A DNA stretch of 64,000 bases, taken from Candidatus Aalborgicola bjergmarkensis (lineage in GTDB: Bacteria; Pseudomonadota; Gammaproteobacteria; Burkholderiales; Burkholderiaceae_C). The notes beneath the pieces are model-generated. The model worked only from the letters and a program-made list of their open reading frames with translations. It did no database searches and was not told the origin of the DNA. Where the stretch lies: assembly GCA_016708725.1 (NCBI GenBank), contig JADJFE010000032.1, positions 248,001 to 312,000 of the forward strand, given 5' to 3'. Shown piece by piece: positions 25,501 through 33,837 of this stretch (positions are counted from its first letter, which is position 1; each line of letters begins with the position of its first letter). The translations under genes and the position numbers were made by a program.

Positions 25501-28015
25501 GGGCGATGGCTTGTTCGAGCTGGAGTCGTTCGGCGCTGCCGATGTGCGCGCCAGCCTGTTCGATGCCGCAGGTAATCTGGTGGCGCACAACGACGACCGT
25601 ACCGACGACTGGAACTTCCAGATTGCACGCCGCCTGGCACTAGGCACCTATCGTCTGCAAATTGATCCGGTCGATGAGAAACAGGCACAGACCACCGTTG
25701 CCATGCGCGCGCCTACCGAGGTCATGGAAAATGCCCTGGTGCCGGGAACACCCGTGGACATCAGGGATGCCCATGTGCATGTGTATCCCTTGGCATTGCC
25801 GCAGGATCGCAATTTGTTGCTCGTCAGCGCCAGCTCCGGTGATGTGGTGGGCCTCGCGCTGGAAGGCCAGGCGCTTGACGGCTGGGTTAATCTGGGCAGT
25901 GTGCAAAAGCGTGCGCCTTATCTGGCCTTGCCGCTGCCGCCAGGGTCCGGGCGCTACCGCGCCTACCGTCTGCGCGCCTGGTCGGTTGATCGGCGCAGCA
26001 TGCAGGTGCGCTTGCGCGCGGCGGCAGTGGCATTGCCAGCGGTGCCCGAGAGCCAATGGCTGCGTGGCGTGACTCCCACGGTGGTGGACGATGCAATGCC
26101 TGCGCTGCGCGCGGTCCAGGTCGCGTTGGAGCGCCCCGGCGTGTTTCGCTTCGCGGGGGATCTGTCCAGCTTGCAATGGTCAGACAGCGGCGCGCGCGTG
26201 CTGCAAAGCCAGCGCAGTGCCGTGGCGGGCGTGGGTGGCAAAACGCTGTGGCTGCTGCGTGATGACCTGCGCTATGCGGGTGGCACATTGGCGGGCGAAC
26301 GGCTGCACCTGCCAACGGGTGCGCAAGATGCGTTGCGGCTGGAGTTGCGGCCCCAGCAGACGGGTGTGGTCGATATGCAGCCGTTCAAAGGCGCCGCGTT
26401 GTTGATTGTCAAGTCCGGCATTGGCCAGCCCGGCATTGGTGTAGGTGCTGGTGTTGGACCAGGGTCCGGCATACCTGGCATATCCGGCATGCAGTCCATG
26501 GGGCTGGCGGTGAACGAGGCGGTGGCCCTTGTCTTGCCTGGGGCTGCTGCGGCCCAGTCTTCTGTCGATGTGTGGAACGCAAGCAGCAGGGACATGGCTT
26601 TTGAGCTGGATGTGCGCCAGGTGCCGCTGGAACTTGCCAGCACCACATCGCTGGGCGTTGGCTTGCACGATGGCAAACTGGCGGCGCGCACTGCGCTGCC
26701 TATGGCCTTGCCTTCCGGCACCAAGAGCATACGCCTGACCTTGGCACCCATGGGCGCAGCCGCGCTGGTGTCACGCGGCGTGGTCCAGTCAACCTACTGG
26801 GGGGGTGAGCGTCCCGTGCATGAGGCGATCTCCACCGATGCCGAGCAGCTGTGGCTGCTCAATGCCGACACGGGCGCAGCGCACTACAGCGTGGAAATCG
26901 CGCCCGGTGCGGCATCCGTTGAGCCTGTGCTGAAGCCCGGTGACCTGTTGGAGCGCAACCTTGGCGTGGCGGGACGTTTGCGTATTCCCATCGAGATACC
27001 GCAAGCCGCCTCCAGCGCCCTGACGGATGCGTACACCATCCGCGTGCGGGGAGCCGCGCAGGCACTCTGGCTGGAAAACAGCGGGCGCATCGCCAGCGGA
27101 ACCGACATTGTGGCGCGTGACAGCGGTGTCCTGCTGTTGCAGCATCAGCCGGGTACCCTGATTGCGTGGCTGGATGCGCCCAAGGCACAGCTTGTACAAG
27201 GCGGTAGTGGTGGTGGTGGTAGCGCATGGTTCAAATCGCTGCAGGAAACCAGCGTCAGGCCACCGCAGGCCGTCGCGCTGCACGGCAAGCAACAGGTGCT
27301 CGCACTCAACCTGGCGCAAGCGGGCATGCTGCACCTGCGTACCAGCGTTCCGGTGGTCACCCAGTTCCTTGTCGAGGGGCAAGCACCCCGGACCCAGGCC
27401 CATCTGTTCGGCGCCAACATCAACCTGCTGGCGCCCGCAGGGCTTTCGCGTCTGGTATTGCGCGCCGTGGGGGCTGACAGCCTGTCTGGCGTGGCAAGCA
27501 TTCTTGCCACCAGCGTTGTGCAGTTGGACGAGGGTGTAGGCCCCGAGGTCTTGCTGGCGCCGGGCGGTGCGCGCCTGTATGCGTTTGATGTGCCACAGCC
27601 GCGTGCCGTGGGCATCGGCGTGCGGGCCCAGTCCGACGTTGTGCGCAGTGTGTTGTTTGACCAGAGCGGCGCCGTCTTGTCCGAGGGGGTGGTGCAGATG
27701 CCAAACCTGGTGCCAGGGCGCTACTACCTGGCATTGGACCTGCCGCCAGACAGTGCCCCCGTGCGCGTGCAGCCGGTCCTGCTGGGCCTGAAACCGCCGG
27801 ATACACGCCCCCCGCAGGACATTCTGCGCCGCTACGTTGAAGCGACCGATGCAGGGCCTTTGTTGTACGTGCCGGTAGCCCCGGCCCCGCCGACCACTAG
27901 CGCCGTAGATAGTGAGGGTGAGGGTGAGGACGCCGAAGAAGAATCGACGGGCAACGAAGAAAACAACGAAGAAAACAACGAAGAACAAGCTCAAGCAAGC
28001 GAGGAGACACCGTGA
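22580..28015 (+). CDS. large secreted protein of unknown function, first gene of the A2M-PBP1C operon
   Basis: An 1811-residue protein with a signal peptide (a hydrophobic stretch ending LHGVAA-EPELA, cleavage near residue 32). The body consists of many beta-strand modules of roughly 100-150 residues, with patterns such as GLYRFESTGLLET, GTYRLQIDP and GRYYLALDLPPDS. These look like pre-peptidase C-terminal/jelly-roll repeats. Glycine-rich linkers occur near residues 1275-1300 (GIGVGAGVGPGSG) and 1540 (GGSGGGGS). The tail is strongly acidic (GEGEDAEEE, ENNEENNEE). It overlaps the alpha-2-macroglobulin gene by 4 bases, so the two are co-translated and probably act together in the periplasm. I do not recognise the family. 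Confidence 0.75.
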   Translation: MARFLVGFLSGLRFYSALFLSLLTALHGVAAEPELATPTPLAARLDRSTVEARGKQSALLRVNAFGRYAVTVNSSQGVALQVVDRMSGMGEPSGQPGRQDGRLDFFLDRGAYKVLTHAAADGKGQARLAAHAFVELQTHAPLLVEHRLEQSTLGDFEQRSYWLEVNEKRFVAIEAAGRHLADLRLWRDGTWLVDAKPQLVQSQARPAQPLQVARLTAELTPGLYLLTAYGGPSLAWTEASTQKPFYLRMGIPTLAPAMRQPFTISEFGTDRFLVPAGPNYFRLELPIARSASLQVGSYAQDNPFAASGSGASIDKRSVPPVAELHTVGSNALRLLTVSGEAGQALVLQHFETSSTRSWEGSGPHWIASIHAGSASDNAGACAILTRKPRSGRETYLDEQVIGLGGGAQWRRRFNLLGENTLFVKLSEPSRIRVAGTGIQAQYRFQPFLTSYPVDYKLPPWRDSGAEFDLDRGLHVLAIAPTARGILDLHLSTAGRTIDPAFTPVRASAQFSSVVLENGQTYTLYLNSQSGVPSGIVVRKLPIDPVIPLPVTQHAGEALTIPLQLAEPGVLRALTQSGQALDLTLDNGQSGPALELQPGRYQLVMPAHAQEQSYSLGLEPLRLASRTVLPQLPDARLAGLPKFPVLLADSPRFVDLERNSSTVHSVRVDKPGLYRFESTGLLETSGAVRTRVNPSLFEDTGNGVGRNFLIQRYLREGDYQLRVTTQGQTEGHLGVQLVRNEVLDGGSLREGQVARARLPSGQAMAYRFSIARRGSYQLQALGLGRFFDVRLEDAAGWPLGAPVQQGDLSWQFEPGNYRVLVLPQTADARVLTRLDRLPEPVRFSGHGPHRIALEATVAHTWREPAKGAQRLADQWEFSLPAPADVTITLDSDMQAELTHLTHANDAQKTPKTVLARVEAGKAWQGPLPQGRYLLHASNSRANNHVPYTLRVASTQLLVGQSRSVTAPASLPVSVGGDGLFELESFGAADVRASLFDAAGNLVAHNDDRTDDWNFQIARRLALGTYRLQIDPVDEKQAQTTVAMRAPTEVMENALVPGTPVDIRDAHVHVYPLALPQDRNLLLVSASSGDVVGLALEGQALDGWVNLGSVQKRAPYLALPLPPGSGRYRAYRLRAWSVDRRSMQVRLRAAAVALPAVPESQWLRGVTPTVVDDAMPALRAVQVALERPGVFRFAGDLSSLQWSDSGARVLQSQRSAVAGVGGKTLWLLRDDLRYAGGTLAGERLHLPTGAQDALRLELRPQQTGVVDMQPFKGAALLIVKSGIGQPGIGVGAGVGPGSGIPGISGMQSMGLAVNEAVALVLPGAAAAQSSVDVWNASSRDMAFELDVRQVPLELASTTSLGVGLHDGKLAARTALPMALPSGTKSIRLTLAPMGAAALVSRGVVQSTYWGGERPVHEAISTDAEQLWLLNADTGAAHYSVEIAPGAASVEPVLKPGDLLERNLGVAGRLRIPIEIPQAASSALTDAYTIRVRGAAQALWLENSGRIASGTDIVARDSGVLLLQHQPGTLIAWLDAPKAQLVQGGSGGGGSAWFKSLQETSVRPPQAVALHGKQQVLALNLAQAGMLHLRTSVPVVTQFLVEGQAPRTQAHLFGANINLLAPAGLSRLVLRAVGADSLSGVASILATSVVQLDEGVGPEVLLAPGGARLYAFDVPQPRAVGIGVRAQSDVVRSVLFDQSGAVLSEGVVQMPNLVPGRYYLALDLPPDSAPVRVQPVLLGLKPPDTRPPQDILRRYVEATDAGPLLYVPVAPAPPTTSAVDSEGEGEDAEEESTGNEENNEENNEEQAQASEETP

Positions 28016-31000
28016 AATTTGCGCACATCCTGTATGCCGCCCTGTGCCTGGGACTTGGCACTTTCACCTATGCTGCCGATGTGCCGAGGAGCGGTGCCAG
28101 CGCCCCGCAGCCACAGGTACAGACACAGACACAGACGGCGGTGGCCATCAGTCCGGACAAATTCATGCGCCGCTGGGACCCGGTGACCTTCTTCTTTGAC
28201 ACACCCACCGGGCCGCAACAGCCCGGACCCGAGCACCAGGCCCAGCGCTTTGTCAGCATGAACCCGGTGCAACCGGGGGTGTACACCTGGCTCAATGCCA
28301 AAACGCTGCAGTTTCGTCCGTCCGAGCCGTGGCCGGCCCTGTCCCGCTTTTCCTTCAAGACCAAGCAGTCCACTTTCAGCCTGATCACGTTGATGGAAGC
28401 GCCCACCCAGACCATTCCCGCTGACCGGGAAGAAGGCCTGCAGCCCGTGGAGCGCATCACCTTGACCTTTGCCGAACCGCTGGACCCCGAGGCCTTGCGC
28501 CAGATGCTGCGCATCGGCCTGCGCCCGCTGCCAGGCATCGACGAAAGCCAGACGCGCTGGCTGGACCAGAAAGACTTTGACCTGAAGGTGATCGAGCGTG
28601 TACAGCGGCGCGACCCGGCGTCGTATGTGCTCAGTTTTACCCGGCCCATTGCCAGCGGACAGCGGGTGATCGTGCGGTTGCGCCTTTCGCTCGAAGACAG
28701 TGTGGGCGAAACGTTCAAGGACATCAGCTTCACCACCCTGGAGTCTTTTCACATCACCCGTTTCGGTTGCGCCAGCCTGCAACTGCCCGTTACCCCGGAG
28801 GGCGTGCGTTATGCCCGCGACCAGGCCTTGCACTGCAATGCCGACCAGCGCCGCGTACAGGTGGAATTTTCGGCGCCACCCAAAACACTCAGCCCGATAG
28901 AGGCACGCAACCTGGTACGCTTTACACCGGCGGTGGAGGGGCTGACATTTCGCACGTCCGGGCGCAAGTTGATGATCGACGGCAACTTCCAGGCCGACAC
29001 CCTGTACCAGGCCAGCCTGATGCCGATTGGCCTGAGCGACACACGCGGGCGCGCGCTGCTGACCAAGGCTGCCAGCGAGCTCTTTTTGCATTTTCCGGCC
29101 AAACCGAAGTACCTCAAGTGGCAGGTGGGCCATGGCATCGTCGAACGCTTCGGACCGCAGCAAATGCCGGTGGAAGGCCGTGGCTTTGGCCGGGTGGACC
29201 TGCGCATTTACCCCATAGACCCCTTGAACCGTTCGTTCTGGCCGTTCCCGGAGCAGCCGGTGGAGACCGACGAGCAGGCCGCACCGCCCGCCCCAGGCGA
29301 AGGTCCCAAGCCTTTTGGTGATGTGCAGCGCAACATTGAAACCCAGGAACTGGTACGCCAGCTGCGCACCTTGGGTTCACCGCCCGTCTCCACGATTGTC
29401 AAGCTGCCCTTGCGCACCACCAGCTCGGCGGCCGGCTTTGGCATCGACCTGGAGCCGCATGTCACGGCGATTGCCGGGCGCCAGCAACCCGGCACCTATC
29501 TGGTGGGTCTGCGCAAGATTGACGAGTCAACCCAGCGCAGCTGGGTGCGGGTACAGGTCACGGACCTGTCGCTTTCCACGATTGAAGAGGAAGCGGGTGT
29601 CAAATTTGCCGTCACATCGTTATCCACTGGCGCACCCGTGGGCAGCGCGCGCGTGCGGGTGGAGGGCCAGCGCAGGAACGAATGGGTGGTACTCTTTGAG
29701 GGTGGGACCGGGCCGGATGGCACGGTGTACTGGCAGCCTTCAGGGAATCCCGGTGACGCGGGCAACATCCTGCGCATCGTTGTGTCGCAGGGCCGTGATG
29801 TGCTGGTGCTCAACCCCCGGCGCGCGCCCGACCGCTATGCCGACAACCACTGGAGCGGGCCAGGGGGCACCTGGCTGCAATGGACCCAGGGCTCGCTGGC
29901 CGCGCGCCGCCCCAATGCGCACATGCTGTGCCATGTGTTCACCGAGCGCCCGGTATACCGGCCCGAAGAAAAGGTGTACGTCAAGGGTTATGTGCGCAAG
30001 CGCCTGCGCGGCGCCATTGCGCTGGCCGACGGCAGCGGTACGCTGGTGGTGGACGGGCCGGGTGGGCTCACATGGCGCTATCCTGTCAAACTCTCTGCAG
30101 CGGGAAGTTTTGACATGGTGTTTGACGAAGCCAACAGCCCGACGGGCAACTACACGCTCCATTTTGAACACCATAACCAACCTCAACCCAAGTGCGGGGC
30201 CGTGACCGTGTTGAAGGAAGCCTACCGCGCGCCCGAATTCGAATTGCGTTTGAACGCGAGCGAGAAGGTGCCGCTGGACCGCGCCTTCAAGGTGCAGCTG
30301 GTTGCGCAGTACTACGCGGGCGGGCAGGCCGCCGGGCGGCCCGTGCGTTGGCGTGTGACCCAGTTTCCCTACGCCTGGACGCCCAACGCCCGACCGGGTT
30401 TCTTTTATTCGTCCGATGGCCGCTTTTCCGGGCGGGAACGCTTCCAGTCCAGCCCCGTGCTGGAGCGCGAGGAACAGACCGACGCCCAGGGCGGCAGCAG
30501 CATCACCATCAACCCGGCGCTGGAGACCACCGGGCAGCCCCGCAGCTACGTCTTTGAGGCCACGGTAACCGGCGCCGACGACCAGACGGTCAGCGCCACA
30601 CAGCGCGTGCTGGCGCTGCCGGCCATCGTATTGGGTATCAAGACGCCGCGTTATTTCGAACGCGCCAAAAGCGTCAGCCCGGAGATCATCGTGGTGGGGC
30701 CGGACGGCAACCTTGTTGCGCAGCAAGACGTTGTGGTGCGCCTGATCAAGCGGGAGTGGCATTCCCATTTGCAAGCGAGCGACTTTTCGCAAGGCGCAGC
30801 CAAGTATGTCACCGATGTGGTGGACAAGAAGATCACGGAACGCCAGGTCAAGAGTGGCACGCAGCCTTTGCGGGTTGAATTGCCGCTGGACGGGGCCGGC
30901 GTGTACGTCGTCGAACTCGAAGCACACGATAAGCTGGGCCGTGCCCAGACCGTGGCGGTGGACCTGTACGCTGGCGGCGACGAGCCGGTCACCTGGGCGC

Positions 31001-33837
31001 GCCCATCCAGCGATGTATTCCAGGCCATGCCCGACAAGACGGCTTATGCGCCGGGCGACACCGCCCACCTGGTCCTGCAAAGCCCGTTCCAGCAAGCGCA
31101 AGGCCTGGCCGTCATCGAAGCGCCCGACGGCAACCGCTACCAATGGTTCACCGTGAAGAATGGGGCCGCCACGGTGGATGTGCCCATACAAAAGAACTTT
31201 GTGCCCCGATTGCCGGTTCATCTGGTACTGATGCGCGGTCGTGTGCCGGGTGTGCCGGTGCAAGCTGGCAGCCGACTGGACCTGGGCAAACCCGCCACGG
31301 TGGCGGCCACCAGCTGGCTGAAAGTCGAACCCGTGGAACACCAGGTCAACGTGGCCCTGGAAAACCCGGCGCGCGCGCGCCCCGGTGAGACGGTCAAGGT
31401 CAAGATTTCGCTCTCCGACCGTGCCAGGAAGCCCGCATCCGGCGAAGCCACCCTGTGGCTGGTGGACCAGGCGGTGCTGGCACTGGGCAAGGAGCAACGG
31501 CTGGACCCGATCCCTGACTTCATCACGCCCGTGCAGTCGCGCACCACCGTGCAAGATACCCGCAACTGGACGCTTGGCGTGCTGCCCTGGAACGAACAGC
31601 CCGGCGGCGACAAGGCCGCGAAAGAGGCCGACGAGGACCTGCTCGACAAGGTCACCGTGCGCCGCGAGTTCAAGACCGTGCCCTATTACAACCCCGCCAT
31701 CGAGATCGGTCCCAACGGAACCACCACCGTCAGTGTGCAGCTCCCTGACAACCTGACCAATTTCAAGCTGCGGGCCAAGGTCGCAAGTGGCCCGGATCGC
31801 TTTGGCGTGGGGGTTGGACAGGTAGCGGTGCGCATGCCCCTGATCGTGCAGCCCGCGCTGCCGCGCTTTGTACGACCGGGAGACCGGTTCACCGCCGCCG
31901 CCATCGGCCGCGTGGTGGAAGGCGAGGGCGGAGCGGCCCAGGCGGAACTGCGGGTAAAGGGCGTGGAGCTGGCGGGCGAGTCCCGGCGCAGCATGCAGCT
32001 CAAGGCCAACGAACCCCAGCGCATCGAATACCAGGTGACGGTCCCCACACCGGCCACATCGTCCCTATCGCCCACATCACCCAAGGGCGAGGCAGCGTCT
32101 GACAAGGTGGGCTTCACCTTCGGACTGGAGCGCAGCAGCGACAAGGCGCGGGATGCGTTTGACGTGCAACTGCCGGTACGCGCAGACCGCACCCTGCTGA
32201 CCCAGCGCCGTCTGCTGGAAATCAAACCCGGAGAAAGTGCGGAAGTTGCCGCCATCACCGAGGCCGCGCGCAGCGGGAGCATCCGCCGCACACTGCTGGC
32301 ATCCGACCAGGTGGCCCTGGTGCGCATGGCCGCAGGGCTGAATTTCCTGCTGGCCTATCCCCACCACTGCACCGAGCAAAGGGTCTCGCGCGCCTGGGCA
32401 TTTCTGGCGCTGAAAGAATTTAATGACCGGCTGTACCGCGACGGGCAGGACAAGGAACTCAAACGGGTCGTGCAGGACGTGCTGGTGTGGCTTCCCGGTG
32501 TGATCGACAGCAACGGCCTGGTCTCGTATTGGCCGGGCTCTGCCGGTTATGTTTCCCTGACCGCCTGGGTCACCGAGTTCCTGGTGGAAGCCCGCAAGGC
32601 CGGTTTCAGCGTCGAACAGGCCATCGTGGACCGCCTGGTGGCGTCCCTGCAGCAGGCGCTGCGCTCGGACTACACACACTTCATCAGCGGCGAATCCTAT
32701 ACCGAACGTGTCATGGCGCTGCGTGCATTGGCGGCAGCCGGGCGGCTCGATACGGCCTACCTGGCGGAGCTGGCACGCCGCACGGAATACCTCAACCTCG
32801 AATCCAGCGCGCAGGTGCTGCGTTTGCTCAACGCATCCGGCGACAAGGCACCCGCGACCCGGCAAGCCCTGAACAAGAAAGTGTGGGACGGCGTGGTGCT
32901 ACGCCTGTTCCAGGGCCGTGAGGTCTATGGAGGTCTGCAAGAAGGGGGCGCCAGCCGCAATGGCCTGGTGCTGCCCAGCGAAACACGCACGCTGGCGGAA
33001 GTGGTCCGCGCCACGGCGGCTGCGCCCACGGCGGACCCGCGTCTGGCTTTGCTGGTGGACGCCCTGGTCACGCTGGGACAGGACGATGGCTGGGGCTCGA
33101 CCCAGGCCAACGCGGCGGCGCTGCTGGCGCTGTCGGACGTATTGAAGGGGCAAAGCAAGGCGTCCGGCACCGAGGTGCAGCGCCTCAAGGTCCACGACGG
33201 CACGCAGACGCACACCCTGGAGATTGGCGCTGCCACACCGCTGGTCAGTCTATCGGGCAACAGCGCAGGCAAACTGGTGCTCCAGTCAGAGGGCAGCAAA
33301 CCGCTCATTGCCAGGGTGGAAACCAGTTATCTGCCGCAAGAATTGGGTTCGCAGGCACCCGCCAACGCCAGTGGCTTTGTGGTCAACCGCGAGTTGCTGC
33401 ACCAGAGCGCGGGTGGCGGCACACCCGAGCGGCAGCATCTGGCCCAACCCGGTACGCTGGTCAAGCTCCATGTGGGCGATGTGGTGGAAGACCATGTGGA
33501 GGTGGTCACCAATGCCAACCACACCCACGTTGCCGTGACCGTGCCACTGGCTGCGGGGCTGGAGCCACTCAATCCCAAACTGGCCACGGCACCGCCCGAA
33601 GCCACGCCCACGGGCAGCTTGACGCGAGAGCCCAGTTACGCCGCCTATCTGGATGACCAGGTGGTGTACTACTACGACCAGTTACCCAAAGGGGCCTATC
33701 ACTTCTATTCCCGCACCCGTGCCACAGTCGCCGGACGCTTTACACAGCCCCAGGCCCGCGCAGAGCTGATGTATGACGCAGCGGTGCACGGCGCGTCCGT
33801 TGGCGCCACGGTGGAGGTGCGGGCGAAGGCCCCTTGA
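28012..33837 (+). CDS. alpha-2-macroglobulin family protein
   Basis: A 1941-residue protein starting at GTG 28012 with GAGGAG upstream. It has a signal peptide ending TYA-ADV and no lipobox cysteine, so it differs from the E. coli lipoprotein YfhM/ECAM and is probably soluble in the periplasm. The MG domains include FTERPVYRPEEKVYVKGYVRK, typical of the family. Near residue 1220 VRREFKTVPYYNPAI leads into the C-terminal half. The thioester motif CTEQ is intact at Cys1453 (YPHHCTEQRVSRAW), followed by the alpha-alpha toroid. These proteins trap proteases after bait cleavage. It is followed by pbpC with a 4-base overlap, the linkage long noted for bacterial macroglobulins and PBP1C. Confidence 0.93.
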   Translation: MKFAHILYAALCLGLGTFTYAADVPRSGASAPQPQVQTQTQTAVAISPDKFMRRWDPVTFFFDTPTGPQQPGPEHQAQRFVSMNPVQPGVYTWLNAKTLQFRPSEPWPALSRFSFKTKQSTFSLITLMEAPTQTIPADREEGLQPVERITLTFAEPLDPEALRQMLRIGLRPLPGIDESQTRWLDQKDFDLKVIERVQRRDPASYVLSFTRPIASGQRVIVRLRLSLEDSVGETFKDISFTTLESFHITRFGCASLQLPVTPEGVRYARDQALHCNADQRRVQVEFSAPPKTLSPIEARNLVRFTPAVEGLTFRTSGRKLMIDGNFQADTLYQASLMPIGLSDTRGRALLTKAASELFLHFPAKPKYLKWQVGHGIVERFGPQQMPVEGRGFGRVDLRIYPIDPLNRSFWPFPEQPVETDEQAAPPAPGEGPKPFGDVQRNIETQELVRQLRTLGSPPVSTIVKLPLRTTSSAAGFGIDLEPHVTAIAGRQQPGTYLVGLRKIDESTQRSWVRVQVTDLSLSTIEEEAGVKFAVTSLSTGAPVGSARVRVEGQRRNEWVVLFEGGTGPDGTVYWQPSGNPGDAGNILRIVVSQGRDVLVLNPRRAPDRYADNHWSGPGGTWLQWTQGSLAARRPNAHMLCHVFTERPVYRPEEKVYVKGYVRKRLRGAIALADGSGTLVVDGPGGLTWRYPVKLSAAGSFDMVFDEANSPTGNYTLHFEHHNQPQPKCGAVTVLKEAYRAPEFELRLNASEKVPLDRAFKVQLVAQYYAGGQAAGRPVRWRVTQFPYAWTPNARPGFFYSSDGRFSGRERFQSSPVLEREEQTDAQGGSSITINPALETTGQPRSYVFEATVTGADDQTVSATQRVLALPAIVLGIKTPRYFERAKSVSPEIIVVGPDGNLVAQQDVVVRLIKREWHSHLQASDFSQGAAKYVTDVVDKKITERQVKSGTQPLRVELPLDGAGVYVVELEAHDKLGRAQTVAVDLYAGGDEPVTWARPSSDVFQAMPDKTAYAPGDTAHLVLQSPFQQAQGLAVIEAPDGNRYQWFTVKNGAATVDVPIQKNFVPRLPVHLVLMRGRVPGVPVQAGSRLDLGKPATVAATSWLKVEPVEHQVNVALENPARARPGETVKVKISLSDRARKPASGEATLWLVDQAVLALGKEQRLDPIPDFITPVQSRTTVQDTRNWTLGVLPWNEQPGGDKAAKEADEDLLDKVTVRREFKTVPYYNPAIEIGPNGTTTVSVQLPDNLTNFKLRAKVASGPDRFGVGVGQVAVRMPLIVQPALPRFVRPGDRFTAAAIGRVVEGEGGAAQAELRVKGVELAGESRRSMQLKANEPQRIEYQVTVPTPATSSLSPTSPKGEAASDKVGFTFGLERSSDKARDAFDVQLPVRADRTLLTQRRLLEIKPGESAEVAAITEAARSGSIRRTLLASDQVALVRMAAGLNFLLAYPHHCTEQRVSRAWAFLALKEFNDRLYRDGQDKELKRVVQDVLVWLPGVIDSNGLVSYWPGSAGYVSLTAWVTEFLVEARKAGFSVEQAIVDRLVASLQQALRSDYTHFISGESYTERVMALRALAAAGRLDTAYLAELARRTEYLNLESSAQVLRLLNASGDKAPATRQALNKKVWDGVVLRLFQGREVYGGLQEGGASRNGLVLPSETRTLAEVVRATAAAPTADPRLALLVDALVTLGQDDGWGSTQANAAALLALSDVLKGQSKASGTEVQRLKVHDGTQTHTLEIGAATPLVSLSGNSAGKLVLQSEGSKPLIARVETSYLPQELGSQAPANASGFVVNRELLHQSAGGGTPERQHLAQPGTLVKLHVGDVVEDHVEVVTNANHTHVAVTVPLAAGLEPLNPKLATAPPEATPTGSLTREPSYAAYLDDQVVYYYDQLPKGAYHFYSRTRATVAGRFTQPQARAELMYDAAVHGASVGATVEVRAKAP

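Noticed and set aside
26789..27994. Minus-strand frame of 401 codons in the 1811-residue gene
   Set aside because: Antisense shadow; no start signal and low-complexity composition.
29740..31554. Minus-strand frame of 604 codons inside the macroglobulin gene
   Set aside because: It is the antisense shadow of the macroglobulin coding sequence and contains no recognisable domain.
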